Notes: generated by a model not told the origin, from the letters alone. Shown: positions 34,262 to 44,071, numbered from the stretch's first letter. The stretch is DNA of 64,000 bases from Nitrospirota bacterium (GCA_029261135.1 JAJDBX010000042.1:1-64000), one strand, 5' to 3'. Numbers and translations: made by a program.

Positions 34262-36699
34262 AATCAGTTCCCAAACAATACCTGGAATGTGTGCTCCCTG
34301 AAACAGCAGGACGGTTTCATTATCATCTTCCTGAGGGTTTGGCCCATCAAGAAATTACGCCGGGCGCACGCTTACTCGTGCCTTTTGGCCGAGGATGGAA
34401 GGTGGCTTATTTTATTAAAATGATCATACATCCCGATGTCTCCAAAACAAGAGAGGTGCTGGCCCTGCTTGATCCCAGGTCTTTATTTCGTCCCAAGCTC
34501 TTTAAACTACTTTTCTGGATTTCAGATTACTACCAAAGCCCTTTAGGGGACGTGTTCAAGACCGCACTGCCACAAGGCATCCATGTTGTGCCACGACGCC
34601 GATTTTTTTTGGCAGAGGATTTCAAAGCAGCGACATGGTCTGGAAAATCTGGATTGCAAAGAGAGGTCGTTGATCTTCTTTTAGAAAAAGGCCCGCTTCA
34701 GGAGCAGGACTTACGAAAACAGATCCCAGTCAAAACATTGGGGCACATTTTTTCTGAGCTCAAAAAGAAAAAGATCCTTAAAGAAGAATGGGAAATTACG
34801 CCGCCACCTGTGCGGCCAAAATTTCAAAAAATAGCGGTTCTAAAGGTTTCAACTCACGAAGCGAGCGCTCTGAGTGTTTCACTTGAAAAAAAAGCGCCGC
34901 GTCAAGCTCAGGCGCTCAATCAAGTCATTTCAGACGGAGGATCGCTCCCCATATCGACTTTTGATCTTGATTCACGCGCAGCCATAAAACGCTTGATTAA
35001 AAGAGGGGTAGTCGAGGAAAAAGAAATCCCTCTTTTAAGAAAACCGTCTGGCCGCTTAGGCTTTGTCGATAAGGGCGTTATCCATCTTAATCCTGAGCAA
35101 AGTTTGGCACTCAAAGAAATAAAGGATGCAGTACAAAAGCAATGCTTTTCTCCTTTCCTGCTTCATGGTGTGACCGGGAGTGGCAAAACAGAAGTTTATC
35201 TGAGGGCTATTGAAGAAGTCTTAGATCGCGGTTTAGGCGCCATCCTCCTTTTGCCGGAAATAGGACTCACAACGCATATTTCGGCACGTTTTTTAGAATA
35301 CTTTGGAGATCGAGTCGCCCTATTACACAGCGGCCTGTCCGCAGGGGAGCGATATGACGAGTGGCGTCAGATTCAGGAGGGAAAAGCACAACTGGTGATC
35401 GGCGCGCGCTCCGCTATTTATGCCCCATTGAAAAATGTCGGCATTATTGTGGTCGATGAAGAGCACGATGCTTCTTATCGACAAAACGAGGGGAGCCGTT
35501 ATCACGGCAGAGATGTCGCTTTGGTCCGCGGTCGAGATGAAAAAAGCGTTGTCGTCTTGGGATCAGCGACTCCTTGTTTTGAGTCCTATTTTAATGCGAA
35601 AAATGGGAAATACCATTATCTCAATCTTCCGAGTCGAATCGATTCCAGACCCTTGCCTCAGGTACACTTAATTGATTTAAAAGAAAAAGAATCGTGGGTA
35701 CGACCTTTTATAACAAAACAATTGCATGATGCGATTAAATCTCGGATTGCTCAAAAAGAACAAGTCTTGCTCTTTATGAATCGCCGTGGCTTTTCACCTT
35801 CTTTGCTCTGTTATGATTGTGGATTTACGCCGATTTGCCGCCACTGCACGGTTTCTTTAACTTACCATAAAGGACTTAAACGGTTGGTGTGCCATTATTG
35901 TGGATTTCAAAATCCACTCATGACCACCTGTACAGATTGCCGTGGAATAAATTTAGGATATATGGGGATCGGGACGGAACAGTTGGAAGAAACAATCTCA
36001 GAACTTTTTCCCGATGTGCGGGTTGCACGCTTGGATCGAGATACCACGAGAAAAAAAGGGGCGTATGAGCAAATATTAAGCGCAATGGCCAGGGAAGAGA
36101 TTGATATTTTGATTGGGACACAAATGATTGCCAAAGGGCATGATTTTCCGAAAGTCACACTCGTCGGAGTAATCTCTGCAGATTTATCCTTGTATGTGCC
36201 TGACTTCAGAGCTTCGGAGCGCACTTTTCAACTTTTAACACAAGTTTCTGGGCGCGCAGGTCGGGGAGATTATCCCGGAGAAGTTAAGGTTCAGACCTTT
36301 CAACCTGAAAATCAGTCCATTCAATCCGCAACAACATATGATTATGACAAATTTTATCAAGAGGAAATGGTGCCACGAAAAGAGCGATTTTATCCTCCCT
36401 ATAGTCGATTGACCTTACTCATACTCCGTCACCGAAAAGAAAGTTTGGCCGCTTCAAGCGCGGCCAGCCTTGCAGAGTTGATTAAAGGGTCTATTTCTGG
36501 ACAGGATCTTCAGGTACTCGGCCCCGCTCCCGCATCCTTATTGCGCTTAAGGGAAGAATACCGATATCAGATTTTATTGAAAGGGGAGAGTCAAAAAAAA
36601 ATTTCGACCGTTTTGAAAAAAGCACTTCGAGTATGGGGAAAATCTAAACAGAGGGGTACTCATCTTAATATCGAAATCGATCCACAACAATTTGTCTAA
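34258..36699 (+). CDS. priA: Primosomal replication-restart helicase PriA
   Basis: An 813-residue protein, somewhat longer than E. coli PriA (732). The N-terminal 3'-DNA-binding domain is followed by Walker A (LLHGVTGSGKTEVYLRAIEE), the DEEH box (IIVVDEEHDASYRQNEG) and VVLGSATPCFES. The eight-cysteine zinc region (CYDCGFTPICRHC, CHYCGFQNP, CTDCRG) and motifs V-VI (GTQMIAKGHDFPKVTLVG, QVSGRAGRG) follow. PriA reloads the replisome at stalled forks. It is translationally coupled to the half-size glnE gene, an unexpected operon partner. Confidence 0.97.
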   Translation: MKSVPKQYLECVLPETAGRFHYHLPEGLAHQEITPGARLLVPFGRGWKVAYFIKMIIHPDVSKTREVLALLDPRSLFRPKLFKLLFWISDYYQSPLGDVFKTALPQGIHVVPRRRFFLAEDFKAATWSGKSGLQREVVDLLLEKGPLQEQDLRKQIPVKTLGHIFSELKKKKILKEEWEITPPPVRPKFQKIAVLKVSTHEASALSVSLEKKAPRQAQALNQVISDGGSLPISTFDLDSRAAIKRLIKRGVVEEKEIPLLRKPSGRLGFVDKGVIHLNPEQSLALKEIKDAVQKQCFSPFLLHGVTGSGKTEVYLRAIEEVLDRGLGAILLLPEIGLTTHISARFLEYFGDRVALLHSGLSAGERYDEWRQIQEGKAQLVIGARSAIYAPLKNVGIIVVDEEHDASYRQNEGSRYHGRDVALVRGRDEKSVVVLGSATPCFESYFNAKNGKYHYLNLPSRIDSRPLPQVHLIDLKEKESWVRPFITKQLHDAIKSRIAQKEQVLLFMNRRGFSPSLLCYDCGFTPICRHCTVSLTYHKGLKRLVCHYCGFQNPLMTTCTDCRGINLGYMGIGTEQLEETISELFPDVRVARLDRDTTRKKGAYEQILSAMAREEIDILIGTQMIAKGHDFPKVTLVGVISADLSLYVPDFRASERTFQLLTQVSGRAGRGDYPGEVKVQTFQPENQSIQSATTYDYDKFYQEEMVPRKERFYPPYSRLTLLILRHRKESLAASSAASLAELIKGSISGQDLQVLGPAPASLLRLREEYRYQILLKGESQKKISTVLKKALRVWGKSKQRGTHLNIEIDPQQFV

Positions 36700-36705
36700 A
36701 GGAGC

Positions 36706-39411
36706 CTATAGGAAGTTTGCAAATGCTTCGGCTGGAACAGGGGGGCTGTATAAAAAACCCTGGCTTTCATCACAACCCATTTCTCTGAGGTAGTCCCGCT
36801 GTGCTTCTGTCTCCACCCCTTCTGCGGTGACTTTATGATGGAGACCATGTGCAAGAGCTAAGACGGCACCTGCAATGGCTTTATCATTAAGATCTTCAGG
36901 AAGATCCTGAATAAAGGATTGGTCAATTTTTAATTTATCAACAGGAAGTTGTTTGAGATAGGAAAGTGAAGAATAACCCGTGCCAAAATCATCAATGGCA
37001 ATACTCACCCCCAATGCTTGGAGTTGATCAAGCGCTTTAATGGCCCATTCGGTATTTTTCATAAAAAAACTCTCTGTAATCTCCAATTCCAAGTGCTTTG
37101 AAGCCAGGTGTGATTTTTTTAAAGCATCCCTCACGGTTTTGACGATCTCGCCGCGGACGAACTGTGCTCCAGAAATATTTACCCCCACGCGTTCAATAGA
37201 AAGCCCTGAATCTTGCCACTGCCGCACTTGTTTGCAGGCGGTGATCAAGACCCATTTTCCCATGGAGACGATGAGGTCTGATTCTTCTGCGTAGGGGATA
37301 AATTGTGCCGGGGATAGGAGTCCAAGTTTGGGGTGCTGCCATCGGATTAAGGCTTCTGCCCCCACCAAGGCGCCAGACTTTAATGAATACTGTGGCTGGT
37401 AGTGAAGCACCAACTCCTTTTTTTTAATCGCACGATGCAACTCGGTCTCTAATGTTAATCGCTTAAAAACAGCCTTTGTCAGTGCCGGGGTATAAAAAGC
37501 ATAATTATTTCGGCCTTCTTCTTTTGCTTGATACATGGCAGTATCGGCATTTTTGATGAGAGTTGCGTTGTCTTTGCCATCTTGAGGGTAGATACTGATG
37601 CCCATACTCATGGTCACATGGAGCTCCCGGTCTTTAATTAAGAAGGGTGGGATAAAAGTGGACATCAACTTGTGGGCTAAGACGATCACACCTTGCGGTT
37701 CGGTTCTATCGACAATCACCACAAATTCATCACCGCTCATTCGCGCGACCGTATCTTCCTTACGAACCATGGACTTGATCCGCTCCGCCACTCGCTGCAA
37801 CAGGATATCGCCCACAGGATGACCGAGGCTGTCATTGATTGTTTTAAAGTGATCAAGATCCAAAAAAAGAAGAGCGACTTTGTGCCCTTCGCGTTTTGCA
37901 CGTTTTAAGGTATGACACAGCCGATCACTAAATAGAAGCCGGTTGGGTAAGCGGGTTAAGGGATCATGGAAAGCAAGGAAATCGACCTGTTCTTGGGAGC
38001 GCTTTAAGGGTGTTATATCAGAAAAAACCAAAACATGATTGATGAGTTTGTCCCGGTTATTCCGTACAGTCGTCATCGTTAGCCAAGCAGGAAAGATCTC
38101 CTCATTTTTCCTCTGAATTGAAAGTTCGCCTTGCCATTGTCCGCTATCTTCCAAACTAGCATCGATCTCAGAATAGAAATCCTCATTATGTCGTACAGAT
38201 CTTAAGAGAGAAGGATCCCGATCAATCACCTCATTTTCCGCATACCCCGTAATATCAGTGAAAGCTTTGTTCACAGAGATAATTTTATTATTGCTGTCGG
38301 TCACCAGAATGCCTTCGGCTGAATTTTGAAACACAGCAGCAGACATCTGATTTTTTTCTTCAGCTTGTTTCCTTTCAGTGATGTCACTAAAGGTTGAAAA
38401 AACTTGATCGGGGGTATTTTCACCCGGATTGAAATGAGGGATTGCATCGATACTTATCCAGCGAAAATGTTTTTCTGTTGGATTAAATATGCCCATCACC
38501 ACATCACGAACTGGCCTTCCTGTTCGTATAGCAATGATTGAGGGGTGGGCTTTCTCAGGAAAGGAGGAGCCGTCTTCATGGATGGATTTTCCGCGCGGGT
38601 CGATGGAAGAGTGTCCTCGAAGCTGATCTAAAGTCAAACCCAGAATCCGTTCTGAGGCCGGGTTGGCTGAAATAATTTTTCCTTTGGCATTATGGTAAAC
38701 CACCCCTTGTGTCATGGTTTGAAATAAGCCGTGGTATTTTTTTTCACTCAATGTCATATCACGGAAATAAATAAAATTACTCAATATATCAGTGACCTGC
38801 AGTCCAATCTTTTCAAAAATAGTGCTTTCTTCTTCTGTGAAAGGGTGGGTTTTTGTGCAATGATGGATGCCCATGATCCAAGGCCCTCCGAGTTTGGGAT
38901 AAAGGGCTAGCATCATTTGTGCTTGAACTGAAAAATCTCGTGTTATGGAATCTGGAACGGCTTGATCCGAATTTCCACCACTGCAGAGCGGCCCACTCTG
39001 TGATAAAACGGTCTTAAACATCTCTGTGGAATCATGCTTGATTGGAATATCCGTTTTTTGTAAATTCATTCCGGTCCATTCCTCCCGGCATCGTTCAAAA
39101 GACACTTGCCAAGATGTTTTCGGCTCGATGGGATGAAGAAGCCATGCACGATCACAATTAAAGATCGAAAGAAATTCACCCAGAATTTCTTTTAAGGTCT
39201 CCTCCAGAGTGGCGGTGTCTAAACTGATACGGCTAATGCGTCCCATGACATCAAACCGGTGTTTTTGAGCCAGTACGGTATGTTCAACTTGGTTGAACTG
39301 TAGCTGGGATGTTTTTCTGAGTTGTTGAATCTCAAGAATGAGCTCTTGCTTGGTTTTTAAACGATCATCCAATTGCTGGTCCTCTATCAGGTGAATATAA
39401 GAACTAGCCAA
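36706..39411 (-). CDS. GAF-PAS-PAS-GGDEF-EAL cyclic-di-GMP signalling protein
   Basis: A 901-residue cytoplasmic protein with no membrane helices. A short coiled N-terminus is followed by GAF (about 50-215), PAS (225-350, ending FSDITERKQAEEK) and PAS (355-475). The GGDEF domain (480-640) has ARMSGDEFVVIVD; the first Gly of GGDEF is Ser, and RKED five residues ahead is an RxxD product-inhibition site. The EAL domain (650-901) has GAEALIRWQHPKLG, IAIDDFGTGYSSLSYLKQLP and AEGVET, so phosphodiesterase residues look complete. It probably degrades c-di-GMP and may also make it. It converges with priA, 6 bases between stops. Confidence 0.95.
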   Translation of the reverse strand: MASSYIHLIEDQQLDDRLKTKQELILEIQQLRKTSQLQFNQVEHTVLAQKHRFDVMGRISRISLDTATLEETLKEILGEFLSIFNCDRAWLLHPIEPKTSWQVSFERCREEWTGMNLQKTDIPIKHDSTEMFKTVLSQSGPLCSGGNSDQAVPDSITRDFSVQAQMMLALYPKLGGPWIMGIHHCTKTHPFTEEESTIFEKIGLQVTDILSNFIYFRDMTLSEKKYHGLFQTMTQGVVYHNAKGKIISANPASERILGLTLDQLRGHSSIDPRGKSIHEDGSSFPEKAHPSIIAIRTGRPVRDVVMGIFNPTEKHFRWISIDAIPHFNPGENTPDQVFSTFSDITERKQAEEKNQMSAAVFQNSAEGILVTDSNNKIISVNKAFTDITGYAENEVIDRDPSLLRSVRHNEDFYSEIDASLEDSGQWQGELSIQRKNEEIFPAWLTMTTVRNNRDKLINHVLVFSDITPLKRSQEQVDFLAFHDPLTRLPNRLLFSDRLCHTLKRAKREGHKVALLFLDLDHFKTINDSLGHPVGDILLQRVAERIKSMVRKEDTVARMSGDEFVVIVDRTEPQGVIVLAHKLMSTFIPPFLIKDRELHVTMSMGISIYPQDGKDNATLIKNADTAMYQAKEEGRNNYAFYTPALTKAVFKRLTLETELHRAIKKKELVLHYQPQYSLKSGALVGAEALIRWQHPKLGLLSPAQFIPYAEESDLIVSMGKWVLITACKQVRQWQDSGLSIERVGVNISGAQFVRGEIVKTVRDALKKSHLASKHLELEITESFFMKNTEWAIKALDQLQALGVSIAIDDFGTGYSSLSYLKQLPVDKLKIDQSFIQDLPEDLNDKAIAGAVLALAHGLHHKVTAEGVETEAQRDYLREMGCDESQGFLYSPPVPAEAFANFL

Positions 39412-39730
39412 TTTCCCGTTGTTTGAAGCAAGATCCGAATTATTATAGCAGATCCTTTTTGAAACGGTGTTATTCAGACCCCTCTTTTTTATTTATGGTC
39501 CGAAGAATTCTTTTTCGTCTCCTTGTTCTCGACTCCAATATTAGGTGAATGACAGTATAAACTGTCTACCTAAGTCGAGATTTTTATACCTTAACTTCTG
39601 GTTTTTTGAATGAGAATGTCACGTCCTTTAAACAATTGAGGCTTGAGAGAAAATGCCGAAGCATCTTTAGAAAAAAGAGGTGGCCTTTGAATACGGAGTT
39701 TTTTTTGGGAAAGGAAGGTTTTGCCTTGAT
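39412..39730. other. Intergenic region with a large palindrome and no gene
   Basis: Both flanking genes are on the minus strand. The gap is AT-rich with T-runs, no plausible coding frame or clear promoter, and the three-tier inverted repeat described separately at 39528-39579. Confidence 0.5.
39528..39579 (+). terminator. Three-tier inverted repeat followed by a T-run
   Basis: CTCGAC-(7 nt)-TTAGGT-GAAT-GACAGT-ATAA-ACTGTC-T-ACCTAA-GTCGAG: three perfect 6-bp stems nested around a 4-base loop, with the asymmetric bulge on the left arm. ATTTTTAT follows on the plus strand, so it looks like an intrinsic terminator in that direction. No plus-strand gene ends nearby (priA ends 2.8 kb upstream). It may end a small RNA or be a relic of a mobile palindromic element. 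Confidence 0.5.
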
Positions 39731-40558
39731 CTACTTCCTTAGCTTCTCAATAAAATGGGCCATTGTTTCAAAATAAGCCTGTCCAGCCACAACATAAGCA
39801 TTGTTATGGTCTGCACCAACAATGGTGTAAAAGGTCTTGGGTTGATTTGCGGATTCAAAGATCCGCTGACCTTGTTCAAAAGGAATGACCTTGTCTTGAT
39901 CCCCATGCATGACGAGAAGAGGCGCTTGTACTTGTTGAATTTTATGAATCGAGTCGTATTTTGTCTTTAAACTCCCTTTGAAGGGCAGCCAAGGCATGAT
40001 AACATTTGTCATCGCCTCAATTGAGCTAAAGGGTGCTTCAAGTATTAATCCTGCCGTACGGATTTCTGTCGCAAGTTCGATTGCGATAGCGGCGCCAAGC
40101 GAGCGCCCAAAGATGAAAATTTGACTGGGATTGATTTCCCGCCGGGAAATGAGAAAATCGTAAGCGGCGCGTGCATCTTTTTCTGTGCCTTCCTCTGATA
40201 TTTTCCCTGAACTTTTCCCATAACCGCGATAATCGATGATGAGTATGTTCAGTTTTAATTCCTGATGTAAACGTTGCAGTAGATTGACCCTGTTCCCCAT
40301 GTTGCCTGCATTGCCATGAAACCAGAGTAGTACGCTTTGGCTCCCTTCAAAAGGAACAAACCAGCCATTAATTTTCACCCTATCTTCTGTGGAAATAAAG
40401 AGGTCTTCAAAGAGCAGCTTGGCATGGGCAGGAGTGGCGATCAGTTCTTTTTCGGGGTAATAGATCAATCCTTTTTCCATCGAGCATCCGCTTCCGAATA
40501 AGATAAGAAAGAAAAGAGAACAAAGTGTTTTGGAAAGTCGAAGGGAGTTCATCTTCAT
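39731..40558 (-). CDS. Alpha/beta-hydrolase lipoprotein (BEM46/YfhR-like)
   Basis: A 275-residue protein. The signal peptide ends LFFLILFGSGCSMEKG, a lipobox, so it is probably a lipoprotein. The hydrolase fold shows WFHGNAGNMGNR (oxyanion HGNAGN), LIIDYRGYGKSSG, the nucleophile elbow IFGRSLGAA, the acid in VMHGDQDKVIPF and the His in GADHNNAY. Its substrate is unknown (esterase or peptidase class). It follows the sulfur-carrier operon on the same strand after 52 bases and may be transcribed with it. Confidence 0.88.
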   Translation of the reverse strand: MKMNSLRLSKTLCSLFFLILFGSGCSMEKGLIYYPEKELIATPAHAKLLFEDLFISTEDRVKINGWFVPFEGSQSVLLWFHGNAGNMGNRVNLLQRLHQELKLNILIIDYRGYGKSSGKISEEGTEKDARAAYDFLISRREINPSQIFIFGRSLGAAIAIELATEIRTAGLILEAPFSSIEAMTNVIMPWLPFKGSLKTKYDSIHKIQQVQAPLLVMHGDQDKVIPFEQGQRIFESANQPKTFYTIVGADHNNAYVVAGQAYFETMAHFIEKLRK

Positions 40559-40610
40559 CGTTCAAAAAGAAAGATAAGGGGGTATTGGTCGGGCTGAAGG
40601 TAAGTCGTCC

Positions 40611-41435
40611 TTATCCCGGAGATGGCATCGTGCAGGAAATTTCGTAATCAAGCAGTTCGTGGATGGTCGGCTTGGGCCCGCAGAGATGACAATTCGGGTT
40701 TTTGGGGACTCTGACCCGACGAAAAGACATGTCCAGCGCATCATAGATCAGCAAACGACCCGCCAAAGATTCACCAATACCCAAAATTTCCTTTAAGGCT
40801 TCAGCCGCTTGCATAATGCCAATGGTGCCAGCAAGGACACCCAGAACACCGGCTTCTTGGCAGCTGGGCACCAGGCCGGGAGGGGGTGGTTCGGGATAGA
40901 GGCATCGATAACAAGGCACAGGGCCGTTTTCGACATTGTGAGGTCTAAGTGTGGTGAGTTGGCCTTCAAAGCGAAAAATACTGCCAGAGATGAGTGTTTT
41001 CTTCAAAAAGAAGCAGGCATCGTTGACTAAAAAACGTGTCGGAAAGTTATCGGAGCCATCCAGAATGAAATCATAGTCTTTGATAATGTCGAGAATATTT
41101 TCAGAGTTGAGCCTTCCAGTGTATTTATTGACTTTCACATCCGGGTTCATTTTGGAGATGGTTTCCTCAGCCGACTCGACCTTTGAGTGGTTGATAGTTT
41201 TTGTACTATGAAGGATTTGTCTTTGCAGGTTGGACAGATCGACGACATCATCATCAATAATTCCCAATGTGCCAACTCCGGCCGAAGCGAGATATAGTGC
41301 GGAGGGGGATCCGAGTCCGCCGGCGCCAATCAGAAAAACCTTTGCTGCCGCAATTTTTTTCTGTCCTGCGCCACCGACTTCTTTTAAAAGAATTTGTCGG
41401 CTGTATCTTTCTAGTTGTTCGTCTGTGAATGCCAT
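40611..41435 (-). CDS. ThiF/MoeB/HesA-family E1-like adenylyltransferase (second copy)
   Basis: A 274-residue protein. LIGAGGLGSPSALYLASAG is the ATP-binding motif, GIIDDDVVDLSNLQRQILH carries the catalytic Arg region, and LDGSDNFPTRFLVND is the E1 core. Two CxxC pairs (CYRCLYPEP and CHLCG) bind structural zinc, and SCQEAGVLG follows. It lacks a rhodanese domain. It would adenylate the C-terminal Gly of a ThiS-like carrier, here most likely the CysO-like protein two genes upstream. It is closely related to the copy at 43.2-44.1 kb. Confidence 0.9.
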   Translation of the reverse strand: MAFTDEQLERYSRQILLKEVGGAGQKKIAAAKVFLIGAGGLGSPSALYLASAGVGTLGIIDDDVVDLSNLQRQILHSTKTINHSKVESAEETISKMNPDVKVNKYTGRLNSENILDIIKDYDFILDGSDNFPTRFLVNDACFFLKKTLISGSIFRFEGQLTTLRPHNVENGPVPCYRCLYPEPPPPGLVPSCQEAGVLGVLAGTIGIMQAAEALKEILGIGESLAGRLLIYDALDMSFRRVRVPKNPNCHLCGPKPTIHELLDYEISCTMPSPG

Positions 41436-41465
41436 GATTATTCCGAGGTACTCAGATAACGTACT

Positions 41466-41705
41466 TTACTCAATCACATCGCCTTCAATGGGATTCACAA
41501 TCACTCCCGCTGCCTTCATGCCGGAAACGGCCTTGTCAATTTCTTCAATTTCGCCCTCTAATTCGAGATCGACCCATCCTGTTTTTTCTGTGACATCGGC
41601 GCGGCGTATATTGGTCACGACTTTATAGTTTTTCCCGGCGTTGTAAATAATCGGTTCTTTTATTTTATCTTCAGGAAATGTAATCCGTATTTTTAGATTC
41701 GCCAT
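41466..41705 (-). CDS. NIL-domain protein
   Basis: A 79-residue protein matching the NIL domain (PF09383): IRITFPEDKIKEPIIYNAGK, NIRRADVTEKTGWVDLELEG and GVIVNP. NIL domains occur at the C-terminus of methionine ABC importers (MetN), where they sense methionine, and as stand-alone proteins beside sulfur-assimilation genes. Between the CysO-like carrier and the E1 gene it is likely a methionine-responsive or partner subunit for the pathway. Confidence 0.88.
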   Translation of the reverse strand: MANLKIRITFPEDKIKEPIIYNAGKNYKVVTNIRRADVTEKTGWVDLELEGEIEEIDKAVSGMKAAGVIVNPIEGDVIE

Positions 41706-41732
41706 TCACCCCTCCTCCGTTATTGATCCGGC

Positions 41733-42005
41733 TTAGCCACCCGCAATTGCAGGGATAATTGAGACTTCATCGCCCTCTTCTACCGGTGTTTCTAAACCTT
41801 GATGAAATCGGATATCTTCTTCGTTGATGTAAATATTGACGAAGCGACGCAAAGCCCCTTGCTCGTCACAAAGCCGTTCTTTCATCCCCGGATAAGTGCT
41901 TTCGAGTGTATCAATGAGTGCAGCGATACTCTTTCCTTCTAAATCCACCTCGCCCTGACCTTCGGTCAGTGTTCTTAAAGGGGTTGGGATGCGAACCTTG
42001 ATCAT
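41733..42005 (-). CDS. CysO-like sulfur-carrier protein (ThiS/MoaD family)
   Basis: A 90-residue beta-grasp protein ending IIPAIAGG, the diglycine that is adenylated and then thiocarboxylated. TPLRTLTEGQGEVDLEG, LRRFVNIYINEEDIRF and VEEGDEVSIIPAIAGG closely resemble Mycobacterium tuberculosis CysO (RFVNIYVNDEDVRF, ILPAVAGG). Its start overlaps the threonine synthase stop (ATGA). In mycobacteria CysO-thiocarboxylate feeds CysM and the cysteine is released by Mec; no Mec-like JAMM protease is present here. Confidence 0.92.
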   Translation of the reverse strand: MIKVRIPTPLRTLTEGQGEVDLEGKSIAALIDTLESTYPGMKERLCDEQGALRRFVNIYINEEDIRFHQGLETPVEEGDEVSIIPAIAGG

Positions 42006-43237
42006 TTTTTTTCCTTTTCTAATATGTGTTGAAAGCTCTTGAGATTGGGTTGAATCAGCCAGGGAGATCCGACTGCCGGCGCGATCGACTCCTGCGTTTT
42101 CAGACCGTTCCCCGTAATGTAAACCACAACGGATTCTCCTTTTTTGAATACGCCTTGATTTACAAGCTTTTTCAGAGTGGCCACGGTGACCCCACCAGCC
42201 GTTTCTGTAAAGATACCTTCATTTTCGGCAAGCAGTTTAATGCCTTCTATAATTTCCGGATCGGTAACCGATTCAATAATGCTGCCTGTTTCTTCGGCAA
42301 TTTTGATGGCGTAATATCCGTCCGCAGGGTTTCCGATGGCCAGAGATTTTGCAATGGTATTGGGTTTAACGGGTTGAAGAAAATCACTTTTTCTTTTAAA
42401 AGCGGCCGCCACAGGTGAACAGCCTTCTGCTTGTGCGCCATGAATCCGGGTCTTGACCCCTGAAATAAGGCCCAAGCGTTCAAACTCTTGAAAACCTTTA
42501 TAGATCTTGGTCAACAAGGATCCCGAAGCAATAGGCACAACCACGTGATCCGGCGCCTGCCAATCCAAAGCCTCGGCGGTTTCAAAGGCAAGGGTTTTTG
42601 AGCCTTCGGAATAGTAGGGACGAATATTGATATTGACAAAAGCCCAAGGATATTCTCCAGCGATTTCACTACAGAGCCGGTTGACGTCATCATAGTTGCC
42701 TTCCACCGCAACGACATTGGGCTTATAAACCAGGTTGCCCAGGATTTTACCCGATTCTAAATCAGAGGGGATAAAAACAAAACATTTAAAATTGGCTTCT
42801 GCCGCATTCGCAGAAACAGAGTTTGCCAGGTTCCCGGTTGAAGCACAGGCCACGGTGTCGAATCCCAATTCTTTGGCTCTTGTGAGTGCAACAGCCACAA
42901 CCCGATCTTTAAAAGAGAGGGTTGGCGAATTGACCGAATCATTCTTAATATAGAGATAATCCAGTCCAAGTTTCTTTCCAAGATTTTTGGAATGTACCAT
43001 GGGCGTAAAGCCCGTATTCAGACCCACGGTTGGGGTACTTTCAATCGGCAGTAAATCGACATAACGCCAGAGGCTAATAGGGCCTTGCTGTATTTTTTCT
43101 TTAGAGATTTGTGTCTGGATTACATCATAGTTATAGGCGACTTCGAGTGGGCCAAAACAAAACTCACAGACATGAATCGCCTTTGCAGGATATTCACTCT
43201 TGCACTCTTTACAGACAAGTCCTTTAATCTTACTCAT
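42002..43237 (-). CDS. thrC: Threonine synthase with N-terminal zinc ribbon
   Basis: A 411-residue PLP enzyme. The N-terminal CKECKSEYPAKAIHVCEFC is a zinc ribbon, SPTLSFKDRVVAVALTRA contains the PLP Lys, and ACASTGNLANSVSA is the phosphate/Asn loop. It converts O-phosphohomoserine to threonine. Its placement between an E1 gene and a CysO-like carrier, coupled to the latter, suggests a link between phosphohomoserine metabolism and thiocarboxylate sulfur transfer (for example regulation of flux to methionine). That link is inference. Confidence 0.93.
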   Translation of the reverse strand: MSKIKGLVCKECKSEYPAKAIHVCEFCFGPLEVAYNYDVIQTQISKEKIQQGPISLWRYVDLLPIESTPTVGLNTGFTPMVHSKNLGKKLGLDYLYIKNDSVNSPTLSFKDRVVAVALTRAKELGFDTVACASTGNLANSVSANAAEANFKCFVFIPSDLESGKILGNLVYKPNVVAVEGNYDDVNRLCSEIAGEYPWAFVNINIRPYYSEGSKTLAFETAEALDWQAPDHVVVPIASGSLLTKIYKGFQEFERLGLISGVKTRIHGAQAEGCSPVAAAFKRKSDFLQPVKPNTIAKSLAIGNPADGYYAIKIAEETGSIIESVTDPEIIEGIKLLAENEGIFTETAGGVTVATLKKLVNQGVFKKGESVVVYITGNGLKTQESIAPAVGSPWLIQPNLKSFQHILEKEKK

Positions 43238-43240
43238 GAA

Positions 43241-44071
43241 TCAGTGATCCTTATGTGCTGTTTCCAAGGGATCGAAATCACAAACTTCCTGTACTTCCAT
43301 CTCCAAGGTTTTAATCGTAGGATCCAAGCCGCAAAGCGGGCAACTGGGATTTTTCTTAATGGCAATCTCTCGAAACAGCGTTTGCAGGGCATGGTAGGTT
43401 AAAATACGGTTCGTTAAAGGATTTCCCACGCCCAAAATCAATTTCAGCACTTCCGTGGCTTGCAAGGTGCCAATCAAGCCTGCCAAAGCACCTAAAACCC
43501 CCGCTTCCTGGCAACTGGGCACCACCCCTTGAGGCGGAAGTTTTGGAAAAACACAACGATAACAAGCGCTTTCATCAGGGATAATGGTGAAAAGTTGTCC
43601 GTCGAATCGGAGAATTCCACCATGAATCAGCGGCTTTTTTGCGAAATAGGACGCATCATTAATGAGAAATTTTGTCGGAAAGTTATCGGTGCCATCAATG
43701 ACGTATTCATAGTCATTAAAAATCTCAATGGCATTTTCTGCATCCAGAAGTTTCTGATAGGGGATGACCTCGACATCGGGATTCAAATCTTTGATCTTTT
43801 CTTGAGCCGAAAGTACTTTCGGACGACCGATATCAGCGGTGTGATGGATAATCTGGCGTTGCAAGTTCGTGAGATCAACCGCATCGCCATCGATCAGGCC
43901 GATCGTTCCAATGCCTGCCGCCGCTAAATAAAGGGAGATGGGTGCGCCGAGGCCGCCTGCTCCGACCACAAGTACTTTGGCCTGACGAATTTTCTTCTGG
44001 CCTTTTCCTCCCACTTCGGAAAGGATGATGTGCCTGCTGTAACGAACCAATTGTTCTTCGGTAAATGCCAT
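43241..44071 (-). CDS. ThiF/MoeB/HesA-family E1-like adenylyltransferase (first copy)
   Basis: A 276-residue protein. VVGAGGLGAPISLYLAAAGI, GLIDGDAVDLTNLQRQIIH and IDGTDNFPTKFLINDASYF are the E1 blocks. Zinc CxxC pairs CYRCVFPKLPP and CPLCG, and SCQEAGVLGALAGLIG, are present. It is located between the second cysteine synthase and thrC. The nearest upstream carrier is the ThiS-like protein with the extended tail. It probably activates that carrier; cross-talk with the CysO-like protein is possible. Confidence 0.9.
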   Translation of the reverse strand: MAFTEEQLVRYSRHIILSEVGGKGQKKIRQAKVLVVGAGGLGAPISLYLAAAGIGTIGLIDGDAVDLTNLQRQIIHHTADIGRPKVLSAQEKIKDLNPDVEVIPYQKLLDAENAIEIFNDYEYVIDGTDNFPTKFLINDASYFAKKPLIHGGILRFDGQLFTIIPDESACYRCVFPKLPPQGVVPSCQEAGVLGALAGLIGTLQATEVLKLILGVGNPLTNRILTYHALQTLFREIAIKKNPSCPLCGLDPTIKTLEMEVQEVCDFDPLETAHKDH

